Source: Acidobacteriota bacterium (GTDB lineage: Bacteria; Acidobacteriota; Terriglobia; Acidiferrales; UBA7541). Taken from it: a stretch of DNA of 10,927 nt. Both the position numbers and the translations under genes were made by a program. The stretch covers positions 1 to 10,927 of the forward strand of contig PMOP01000305.1 in NCBI GenBank assembly GCA_003161495.1, written 5' to 3'. The notes below the pieces were generated by a model. It was not told where the DNA came from and ran no database searches. It was given only the letters and a program-made list of their open reading frames with translations. Shown here in pieces: positions 1-5,179 of this stretch; within the stretch, counting starts at the first letter, position 1, and each line of letters opens with the position of its first letter.

Positions 1-119
1 TTGCTGATCGGTTCCTCGCATGCACATTGGACGCGTTCTGCGCTGCTTCGTTACAAAATTTCTGAGTTTTTCAGCATCCTGCTAGAGCAAAGCCCAAAGA
101 AGAGTGCGGGTTCTGGCGG

Positions 120-202
120 CCAAGTCCCGAGAAACGGCGTTACCGCTAACCCGGGATTTGGCAAATCCCACATGACGAGAATGGGACTTCCCAGGACTTT
201 GG
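120..202 (-). repeat. Palindromic repeat copy 1 (full length, inverted)
   Basis: This is an 83-bp element whose reverse complement aligns over its whole length with 1814-1895. The ends are inverted repeats: CCAAGTCC at the left, and GGACTTTGG at the right with one extra T. Inside is a perfect 7-bp stem, GGGATTT at 153-159 and AAATCCC at 163-169, with a 3-base loop. The full-length, nested-stem layout resembles REP/BIME or MITE elements. I cannot name the family. Confidence 0.75.
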
Positions 203-324
203 AACGGTTGCTCAATTCCTTTCTTTGGCCCCGGTCTACATATCGACTTATCAACGCCCGTTTCCGCGACGCCCGCAGCAATGATTGACGGACAAAGCGA
301 AGAGTGCCAGAATCTCGTCCAAAC

Positions 325-331
325 GGGGAGG
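325..331 (+). promoter_or_regulatory. Ribosome binding site fixing the start at 337
   Basis: GGGGAGG lies five bases before ATG 337. It decides the start of the DUF6152 gene against the longer GTG-started frame. Confidence 0.75.
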
Positions 332-336
332 TAGGC

Positions 337-726
337 ATGCGAAATAAGTTGATGGCGTGTTTCAAGGCGGCGACCGTTTTCTCAGTTCTATCTGTTGCCA
401 CTTTCGCACATCATGGTGGTGCGGCCTACGATACGTCAAAAATGACGACGGTGACCGGGACGGTCACGAATTTTGAATTTGCCAATCCTCACGTCATCAT
501 CTCCATGGATGTCAAGGATCCCTCTACAGGAAAAATCGAGAAATGGCAGGGCGAACTCACCAGCCCCAACCATCTTGCTCGGGTGGGATGGACTAAGAGC
601 ACCTTCAAACCGGGCGATGAAGTCACCATGAGTGGTGCGGCACTAAAGGACGGCGGGTCCGCAATGGCGATTCGCAAGATTATGAAGAATGGCGAGCAAG
701 TCTCGACGGGCGGTGGCGACAACTGA
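337..726 (+). CDS. DUF6152 family exported protein
   Basis: Predicted 129-residue exported protein. I chose ATG 337 over the upstream GTG at 304 because a strong GGGGAGG ribosome binding site lies at 325-331, and the protein then begins with a proper signal peptide. That peptide has a basic start (MRNK), a hydrophobic core at about 8-22, and a likely cleavage after TFA, leaving a mature HHGG start. The mature part matches the DUF6152 pattern. It has an N-terminal His pair (25-26), a GTVTNFEFANPH strand segment (41-52), a SPNHLARVGWT segment (76-86) and KPGDEVTMSG (91-100). These proteins are small periplasmic beta-rich domains of unknown function; an OB-like fold or metal binding through the first histidines is only a guess. 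It appears to stand alone, with no close downstream gene on the same strand. Confidence 0.85.
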   Translation: MRNKLMACFKAATVFSVLSVATFAHHGGAAYDTSKMTTVTGTVTNFEFANPHVIISMDVKDPSTGKIEKWQGELTSPNHLARVGWTKSTFKPGDEVTMSGAALKDGGSAMAIRKIMKNGEQVSTGGGDN

Positions 727-957
727 AACATTCTAGTTGAAGGCGTATGAGCAAAGCCATCGAGCGCGAAGCAGCCATACAAGAAGCAGCTGCCGGAGAC
801 CGGCCTTCTTATCCCATCTGAGAAACGGGATTCTCGGTAACGGGAAATCTGCACGGCCCCACCTTCCAAGAAGGCAACTTATCAGGCACTGAGCCGAGCG
901 ACCCTCTGCTTTTCTGTTAGACTTGCTAAGTGATATGCGTACCTTAAGGAAATTTTT

Positions 958-1185
958 CTATTGAGCGTTACCGACGATCTTGACGAACTCGTCGTTTGAC
1001 CCGACCCGCTGCCCCACGATCGAGACATGCTGTGCAACATCGAGCTCCAGCTTCTTCATATTTAGATACAAGGTTCGCATGCCAGCAGTTGGAGGAGTTG
1101 GCTTCGCACTCGGTTCAGGTGGCACGTAGAGATCCGCGTTTATAAGGATCTTCTCTTTCGGGAGATATCCTAGCGGCCTGCCTGC
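958..1185 (-). pseudogene. C-terminal remnant of an MBL-fold metallo-hydrolase
   Basis: Read on the minus strand from 1185 down to a TAG at 958-960, this frame encodes 75 residues without a plausible start. It begins near GYLPKEKILINADLY, continues through a proline-rich segment, then NMKKLELDVAQHVSIVG and NDEFVKIVGNAQ. This is the typical end of MBL-fold (metallo-beta-lactamase superfamily) hydrolases in acidobacterial genomes. There the strand containing YLPKEK-I-ADLY is followed by a helix LDV and then a final His ligand in an IHG-like motif. Here that His position reads Val (VSIVG). The whole metal-binding N-terminal domain is missing; upstream the frame hits TGA at 1186-1188. I call it a decayed fragment. 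The family assignment is from memory of the motif pattern, not from a search. Confidence 0.6.
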
Positions 1186-1292
1186 TCATAATGCTTCTCT
1201 GGGGAATTTGGATTCACCGTTAGGCGTCTGGCCAAGTTGAAAGCATTACGATAAATGACGGAACCAATGCCCTTTTGAAATTGAAGGTCTCG
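1170..1292 (-). pseudogene. Unidentified C-terminal coding remnant next to repeat copy 3
   Basis: A second minus-strand frame runs from 1292 to a TAG at 1170-1172 and encodes 40 residues that look protein-like. Segments include QFQKGIGSVIYRNAFNLA, RRLTVNPNSP and EKHYEQAGR. It overlaps the MBL remnant by 16 bases in another frame. Upstream the frame runs directly into repeat copy 3 (from 1293), where it meets a TAA within the repeat. There is no ATG in the open stretch. It reads as the tail of a gene whose upstream part has been lost or replaced by the repeat. I do not recognise the family. It could instead be the frameshifted upstream part of the same gene as the MBL remnant, but the residues do not resemble an MBL fold. 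Confidence 0.4.
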
Positions 1293-1336
1293 CCAAGTCC
1301 TGAGAAGTCCTGCTTATCGTCATCTGGGATTTTGGG
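1293..1336 (+). repeat. Palindromic repeat copy 3 (half copy)
   Basis: Starts with CCAAGTCCTG, then an AAGTCC block, CTTATCGTCAT and CTGGGATTTT. This matches the left half of the full element at 1814-1895. The right half, with TTAGCGGTAAC and GGACTTGG, is not visible. Its left border coincides with the end of the protein-like frame at 1292. Confidence 0.65.
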
Positions 1337-1403
1337 TGGTATCCGGTTCGGGCTATATTCCGAAAACGCAGATGAGTCAAAATGACTACTTTCGCCGCGC
1401 CTC

Positions 1404-1700
1404 TTACTTTACTTTGAATTTCTCAATCGCTGCTCCAGCCCCGAGTATGGCGAAGAACGGGAAGAACCAATAGCCCGAACCTAGTAATTGTGCGGCCTCT
1501 TCAATAGTCCCGTAGGTTGTATTGGTCCACGGTAGAGGCACAGTCCAGCCCTTTTCTTGTTCCGGTGCACGCGGACGCTTCACGGAATAGTAGCCAATTA
1601 GCCCGAACGACCAAACAAGTATAGCCAAACAACCTATGCTGCCAATTGCTCTTAGAACAATGGACAATATTTGCCACGGTTTACGGTTAAGGAAACGCAT
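1404..1700 (-). CDS. Small two-helix membrane protein
   Basis: Predicted 98-residue protein of unknown family, starting at ATG 1698-1700. It has a basic N-terminus (MRFLNRKPW), a first hydrophobic helix at about residues 13-38 and a soluble stretch of about 35 residues rich in Pro and Trp (around KRPRAPEQEKGW). A second hydrophobic helix lies at about 74-92, followed by a short charged tail (EKFKVK). That arrangement of charges and helices is coherent, which supports a real gene, but I see no strong ribosome binding site before the start. The neighbours are repeat copies and a pseudogene, so it could be an orphan of an eroding region. No function can be proposed from sequence. Confidence 0.5.
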   Translation of the reverse strand: MRFLNRKPWQILSIVLRAIGSIGCLAILVWSFGLIGYYSVKRPRAPEQEKGWTVPLPWTNTTYGTIEEAAQLLGSGYWFFPFFAILGAGAAIEKFKVK

Positions 1701-2129
1701 GACGCAATCTTATGCCAGTCCTAGTTTCTTGAAGCTGTTGAAAGCCACTCTGTTCGCATTTAGTTAGCTGCGCGTTGGAGGTAGTTCGTTGAGTCTTGCT
1801 CACAAGTACGAAGCCAAGTCCTGGTGAGTCCGCTTCTCGTCATGTGGGATTTGCCTGATTCCCATTTAGCGGTAACCCCGTTTCGCAGGACTTGGCTCAT
1901 ATCGTTGCCGTTGCTGCCACGGCACCTCATTTAAAACCATGCCATTTGTGCCGCACATATTACCGGTAGAATCGTAATATTGAGATAAAGCGGTCAAATC
2001 TTTCTTGTTCATTCTCGAAGGCTTCGGAGAACACCTACCTCTGTAGGTAAACCGAAAGAACGATCGAATGCAGAAGAAACTCCTATGGATTACATCATTG
2101 AGACTCTCGAATCGTCTTGCAGGGATCGC
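1701..2129. other. Intergenic stretch with full repeat copy
   Basis: Divergent spacer between the minus-strand membrane protein and the plus-strand lipoprotein. Apart from the full-length palindromic repeat at 1814-1895, I see no gene, RNA or clear promoter in it. Confidence 0.5.
1814..1895 (+). repeat. Palindromic repeat copy 2 (full length, reference orientation)
   Basis: This 82-bp element begins CCAAGTCCTG and ends CAGGACTTGG, a perfect 10-bp terminal inverted repeat. The internal order is AGTCCGCTTCTCGTCATG, GGGATTTGCC, ATTCCC, TTAGCGGTAAC and CCGTTTCGC. The reverse complement of 120-202 follows the same order with scattered substitutions and one extra base. I use this copy as the reference for the family. 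Confidence 0.8.
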
Positions 2130-2903
2130 ATGAAGAGAACGTTGATATCAATTACCACGATCATGACGATGGCTGTTTTGACAGGTTGTGGGCCCTCGAA
2201 GGCATGGAATGGTCAGTGGGACCTAGACGATGCAAAAAGCTCTTATGCGGGCCCCAGATTCGTAATTTCAGTGATTGGAGCGGGGATGTACCAGTTTGAT
2301 GCTGGAACATTAATCTACAGTTTCGCTTGCGATGGAAAGAAGTACCCTACCACTCCAAATCGGTTCATATCGTGCACCCAGAAGGACCCTTCAGTAATCG
2401 ACTCAATCTCAACAGTAGATGGTTCTGTGGTGGAGACGGACCATTGGAAGCTATCAACTGACGGAACATTGTTGACTATTACAACTACCTCGGCCACACC
2501 GCCTGGGAGCGCCATGAGATCTACCGAGAAAGGGTTTGCTCGTATAGGGAAATCTATTGGTTTCGCAGGGGCCTGGAAGCCATTTGGAAATCGTCATCGA
2601 ACCCTGGTGCTAGCACTCAGAGGTGATACTTTACATTTTGCTCATGTTGAGACCGGAGACTACGCTGATATTCGTGTGGACGGATCTGATGCGCCGCTTC
2701 TAGGTGAGTCAGGTCCACTCGGATCTACCATCGCACTAAAGCCTAGCGGTTCACATGAGTTCCTTACCCAACAGAAGGTTCAAGGCCGTCTTGTAAATGA
2801 AGGATCTCTGAAGCTCGCAGGTGACGGTCAGACTCTGATCGAAGAAGAATGGGTGCCTGGCAGCAATCAGAAATCCAAGCTGGTATATGAGAGACATCCG
2901 TGA
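2130..2903 (+). CDS. Predicted lipoprotein with two related beta-rich halves
   Basis: Predicted 257-residue lipoprotein. I chose ATG 2130 rather than the frame's first ATG at 2085. From 2130 the protein has a classic lipoprotein signal: MKR, a hydrophobic core, and lipobox LTGC with the modified Cys at residue 20. A weak AGGGA lies just upstream at 2121-2125. The mature part starts with WNGQWDLDDAKSSYAGP, a pattern seen in acidobacterial exported proteins of unknown function. A second segment beginning FAGAWKP near residue 146 seems to restart the same fold: a W-x-G/A-x-W-like entry, then alternating strands and a TDG or GDG turn before LL-I or TLIEEEW. This suggests two tandem domains of a small beta-barrel or lipocalin-like type. 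It would be anchored at a membrane facing the periplasm. Ligand and role are unknown, and there is no operon partner. Confidence 0.75.
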   Translation: MKRTLISITTIMTMAVLTGCGPSKAWNGQWDLDDAKSSYAGPRFVISVIGAGMYQFDAGTLIYSFACDGKKYPTTPNRFISCTQKDPSVIDSISTVDGSVVETDHWKLSTDGTLLTITTTSATPPGSAMRSTEKGFARIGKSIGFAGAWKPFGNRHRTLVLALRGDTLHFAHVETGDYADIRVDGSDAPLLGESGPLGSTIALKPSGSHEFLTQQKVQGRLVNEGSLKLAGDGQTLIEEEWVPGSNQKSKLVYERHP

Positions 2904-3068
2904 GACCTGGATCGTGTTCGGTTGGGCCATGCTTGCACGGTAATCATGGGATTTCGAGGGGGCCGAGTAACCTGTCCGGTGTCCGTATCGCTCAATTCGG
3001 ATCGAAGGAGAATCAACTCTTGTCATACTTCTAGCTTCGACCCAATTCCAAAGTGAAGCTCATCGTTT

Positions 3069-3109
3069 CCAAGTCCCGTGAAGTCCGCTTCTCGGACTGT
3101 GGCTTTGGG
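3069..3109 (+). repeat. Palindromic repeat copy 4 (diverged half copy)
   Basis: Begins CCAAGTCCCG, then TGAAGTCCGCTTCTCG, matching the first 25 or so bases of the reference copy. After that it drifts: GACTGTGGCTTTGGG stands where the others read TCATGTGGGATTTG. No right half is visible. Confidence 0.55.
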
Positions 3110-3139
3110 CACCTCGCGGGCCAGATTTAGGGTTCAAAT

Positions 3140-3352
3140 CTAGTTTACTGACTCTCGAGGCTTGCAAAGAATCAGCACCAAACCAATTGCAAGAAGCAAG
3201 ATCGGAGCAAGTAAGAAAACCTTGTCCCAACTGTAGGCGGAAATGAGGGCACTTTTATAAAGAGACAGCAGCACCTCAAGGATAACCGCAAGAGCGAGCA
3301 AGAGACCGAAGCCAAGACCAGTGAGCAGAAATCCCACCTCTCTCTTGGTCAT
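3140..3352 (-). CDS. Small two-helix membrane protein
   Basis: Predicted 70-residue hydrophobic protein of unknown family. The start at ATG 3350-3352 is preferred over the upstream ATG at 3379 because a GGGAGAAG ribosome binding site lies just before it on the minus strand. It begins MTKREVGF and has a first membrane helix at about residues 8-31. A short polar link around YSWDK is followed by a second helix at about 45-62 and a positively charged tail. By overall plan it resembles the protein at 1404-1700, with two helices and a basic N-terminus, but I see no clear sequence similarity. It sits between repeat copies 4 and 5. No function can be assigned. Confidence 0.5.
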   Translation of the reverse strand: MTKREVGFLLTGLGFGLLLALAVILEVLLSLYKSALISAYSWDKVFLLAPILLLAIGLVLILCKPRESVN

Positions 3353-3437
3353 ACTCTTCTCCCATCTTTTGCAGCACATTTGCCGAGTAGGCGTAGAAGG
3401 GTCACACGTGGTTAGACACCGACTGGGCCACGAGGTG

Positions 3438-3484
3438 CCAAGTCCTGGTAAGTCCGCTTATCGTCATGTGGGAATCAAGGGTGG
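3438..3484 (+). repeat. Palindromic repeat copy 5 (half copy)
   Basis: CCAAGTCCTG, then GTAAGTCCGC, TTATCGTCAT and GTGGGA, closely matching the left half of the reference copy at 1814. After GGGA it reads ATCAAGGGTGG, which resembles the GGGTGG that follows copy 3, so copies 3 and 5 may form a subfamily. It lies about 40 bases past the end of the second HTH gene. Confidence 0.7.
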
Positions 3485-3523
3485 CGCCAGGTCAATCATC
3501 TCCTTCTATCCTCTATCTGCGCC

Positions 3524-3880
3524 TCAATCAGTTTTGGACGCCCTCGACGGCCGCAATTCTCCCTGTTCCCTCATCCGCTGCGTCTGCTCCCGCGCTCGGC
3601 TGAGTCGCGCGAAGTTGGGATCGCCAGATCTCCTTTGTTCTCGGTACATTTCGCTCGGATCTGTTTGGAATTTCCGAACGAGTTTCTGAACCCAAGTGTG
3701 GCTAATTCCAAGACTCCTTGCCCAAGCACGACCGGAGGGCCTTGTGCCGCGGCAGGTGAGCCAAAGGAAGACGAATCGCTGGATCATGCGCGACTCGTCG
3801 TTACTGCGCAAGGGTCGGGGCGAACGCCACTTTGCCCGCGCCTTCTCAAGGTTTCTCATTGACGATTCATGTCTGGGCAT
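3524..3880 (-). CDS. HTH-domain protein, second gene of the pair
   Basis: Predicted 118-residue basic, soluble protein. The frame is open further upstream, but I start it at ATG 3878-3880. A very strong GGGAGG-type ribosome binding site lies at 3885-3899, and the upstream extension overlaps the preceding gene. The N-terminus is basic (around NLEKARAKWRSPRP). A helix-turn-helix follows at about residues 49-70, SGRAWARSLGISHTWVQKLV, with the A-x-x-L-G-I-S pattern of a DNA-binding helix pair. It ends with DPSEMYREQRRSGDPNFARLSRA and a charged helix. I recall near-identical hypothetical proteins occurring in many copies in acidobacterial genomes, but no function is known to me. It is downstream of, and probably co-transcribed with, the 4634-3936 gene; the gap is 55 bases. 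There is no nuclease or transposase motif, so a regulator or accessory DNA-binding protein is the safest reading. Confidence 0.65.
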   Translation of the reverse strand: MPRHESSMRNLEKARAKWRSPRPLRSNDESRMIQRFVFLWLTCRGTRPSGRAWARSLGISHTWVQKLVRKFQTDPSEMYREQRRSGDPNFARLSRAREQTQRMREQGELRPSRASKTD

Positions 3881-3884
3881 GCGC

Positions 3885-3899
3885 TCCCCCCTCCCCCTA
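3885..3899 (-). promoter_or_regulatory. Purine-rich ribosome binding site for the second HTH gene
   Basis: On the minus strand this reads GGGGGAGGGGGGAGC just before ATG 3880. The core GGAGG at 3890-3894 is nine bases from the start. It is unusually long and purine-rich, and it fixes the start of the 118-residue protein. Confidence 0.65.
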
Positions 3900-3935
3900 G
3901 GTTTAGCGGAGTTGCCACACTTTGTCGACTTTCCG

Positions 3936-4634
3936 TTATGCGACTTTAAAGGACTTAGCAGAATCGCCGGAAATCGGTGGCAAATTATTTCTCTGATTTT
4001 TCGCGCTACCTCGCAAGCACTTTTCCAGGAGCTCTGGTGTGATGACCCTGGGGCATCTGGTGTCATACTTGGCGCATTGATCCCAGATACGCCGCACCCA
4101 ATCAATGTACGTTTCGCCTTCTTGGCGTGGGGTCTCCCACACTATTTCTGCAAAGGCCTTTCGTACCTTTAGACCAACCCGCAAGCACTGCTGCAAGAGC
4201 TCCTGTGCTCCCGGAAATCCCTGTTTGGCCAAGATCTTCGCCATCTTGACCTGTGCCGGATGCAGCGGGCCTCGGCCGGCGTCTTCCTTGAGTCTTGCCA
4301 GTTCGTCGAGAAAGAGGGAACCTACCTCGGCGCGCATTGCGGCTATGGTGCAAGCGTGGCGTCGTTGTTCTTCACATTGAGTCATGGGCCGGTCTTCAAC
4401 AAGCGCGCGAGCGAGAATCTGATCTGACTCCTCAATCGCCTTGCGGTAACGCTCCTTGTATCGCCACTTCTCCAATCCATCGAGGTAGTGCTTTAACAGT
4501 TGGTGAGAAGTGCCGAGCCCACGAGCCAGCGCCCTCAGCGACGGCCGCAACGATTCTGGAGTCTGCTCCCATGTTATGAGCCTCCGGCGGAACTCTGCCG
4601 CGCGGGATTCCTGTGTGGGCTTCCGGCCTCTCAC
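3936..4634 (-). CDS. HTH-domain hypothetical protein, first gene of the pair
   Basis: Predicted 232-residue protein with a GTG start at 4632-4634. A clean GGAGG (4641-4645 on the minus strand) precedes it by six bases. The N-terminus is strongly basic (MRGRKPTQESR). It is followed by a helix-turn-helix at about residues 31-57, SLRALARGLGTSHQLLKHYL, then a long charged helical region. A conserved-looking C-terminal block contains ETPRQEGETYIDWVRRIWDQC (starting near residue 166) and KYDTRCPRVITPELLEK. The HTH shares the R-A-x-A-R-x-L-G-x-S-H core with the downstream gene's HTH, so the two proteins may bind related sites. I associate this family with acidobacterial genomes, where it appears multi-copy; that is recollection, not a search. 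No catalytic motif of transposases or recombinases (DDE, HUH, Ser or Tyr recombinase) is visible. Confidence 0.65.
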   Translation of the reverse strand: MRGRKPTQESRAAEFRRRLITWEQTPESLRPSLRALARGLGTSHQLLKHYLDGLEKWRYKERYRKAIEESDQILARALVEDRPMTQCEEQRRHACTIAAMRAEVGSLFLDELARLKEDAGRGPLHPAQVKMAKILAKQGFPGAQELLQQCLRVGLKVRKAFAEIVWETPRQEGETYIDWVRRIWDQCAKYDTRCPRVITPELLEKCLRGSAKNQRNNLPPISGDSAKSFKVA

Positions 4635-4899
4635 TTGTGTCCTCCAGAAAGCAAATTCTCGACAATGTAAAGCCCCGCGTCACCAGATTTAGTCTTATTT
4701 AAGACTTTCCGTACTCTGGAACCCGCATAAACATTGGCGATTTGAAGCTCGATTTCCTAGGTTAGAACAATCTGCCTCCGACAGTTAACGCGATTTCCGT
4801 TTGCTTCTTGCGGGTAGTGCAAAAACGGAGTGGTTGCCCAAGTTGCCCATTTAATGTACTCTCCAAAATGGCTAAGTGGTTGCAGCACCGTGCCTTATT
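4635..4899. other. Upstream region of the HTH operon
   Basis: No gene is seen. It should hold the promoter of the minus-strand HTH operon. The only clear structure is the inverted repeat at 4691-4706. Minus-strand frames crossing 4762-4980 depend on the complement of the tRNA remnant (GGSNPRPHRCE-type peptides) and are the usual spurious product of tRNA sequence. Confidence 0.4.
4691..4706. promoter_or_regulatory. Perfect 7-bp inverted repeat, possible operator
   Basis: AGTCTTATTTAAGACT is a perfect 7-bp inverted repeat around a 2-base centre. It lies 57-72 bases upstream of the GTG start of the HTH operon at 4634. Position and symmetry suit a dimeric repressor site, possibly for one of the HTH proteins. 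That is inference; a chance AT-rich palindrome is possible. Confidence 0.35.
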
Positions 4900-4959
4900 G
4901 GATTTTGTACATCGTTCGCAACGATGAGGCCGGGGGTTCGATCCCCCCGCCGTCCACCA
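4900..4959 (+). tRNA. 3' half of tRNA-Ala(CGC), remnant without 5' half
   Basis: From 4910 the sequence folds exactly as the 3' half of a tRNA. The anticodon stem is CATCG/CGATG with loop TTCGCAA (anticodon CGC), and the variable loop is AGGCC. The T stem is GGGGG/CCCCC with loop TTCGATC. The acceptor strand is GCCGTCC, then A73 and an encoded CCA. T at position 70 gives the G3:U70 alanine identity pair if the partner is G3. The expected 5' acceptor GGGCGGC is absent upstream. TGGCTAAGTGGTTGCAGC at 4869-4886 looks vaguely like a D arm, but it is separated by about 20 extra bases and has no acceptor. I therefore call it a remnant, not a working tRNA. A related copy lies at 6910-6969. Confidence 0.6.
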
Positions 4960-5179
4960 TTTCTTTTTCCCTTTGTGCAACTTGGACTGCCTTTCGAAAT
5001 TGCTTCTTCACAACATACTCTCGAAGCTCGTCCAGTAGCGGCTGGCAATGATCAACCAGCCCCTCCGCGCTTTTTATTTTGAGATCCGGCCGAATCTTTG
5101 GAAGGCCCTGGACGGGTCGAACGAGGAAGGGAGTAACCAGAACGGCGCAAATCATCTTCCTACAACCACTGCGATCTGA

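Larger units (their letters stand above)
1..336. other. Non-coding left edge with one repeat copy
   Basis: I see no convincing gene here. A plus-strand frame is open from the window edge to 288 with a TTG start. It runs straight through the palindromic repeat at 120-202 and shows no recognisable domain. The minus-strand frame 51-401 overlaps the start of the DUF6152 gene and also crosses the repeat. The last 15 bases before 337 hold the ribosome binding site of the DUF6152 gene. The rest is unexplained. Confidence 0.5.

Noticed and set aside
1..288. Open plus-strand frame of 95 codons at the left edge
   Set aside because: It starts with TTG at the edge, passes through the palindromic repeat and has no recognisable protein pattern.
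720..739. Hairpin CAACT/AGTTG at the DUF6152 stop codon as a terminator
   Set aside because: Only a 5-bp, AT-rich stem with a long loop and no T-run.
748..822. Short ORF of 24 codons after the DUF6152 gene, rich in Glu and Ala
   Set aside because: ATG with AAGG upstream is suggestive, but it is very short with no conserved pattern visible. It could be chance.
120..3484. CRISPR array
   Set aside because: The repeats are unevenly spaced by hundreds of bases to over a kilobase, occur in both orientations and include half copies. No cas genes are present.
4900..4959. tmRNA 3' end
   Set aside because: The acceptor strand GCCGTCC and a good anticodon arm with loop TTCGCAA fit tRNA-Ala. tmRNA lacks an anticodon arm and would need a GGGGG-type partner.
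4900..5100. Permuted tRNA with the 5' half downstream of the 3' half
   Set aside because: No GGGCGGC-TAGCTCAG-like sequence follows within the next 150 bases of either copy.
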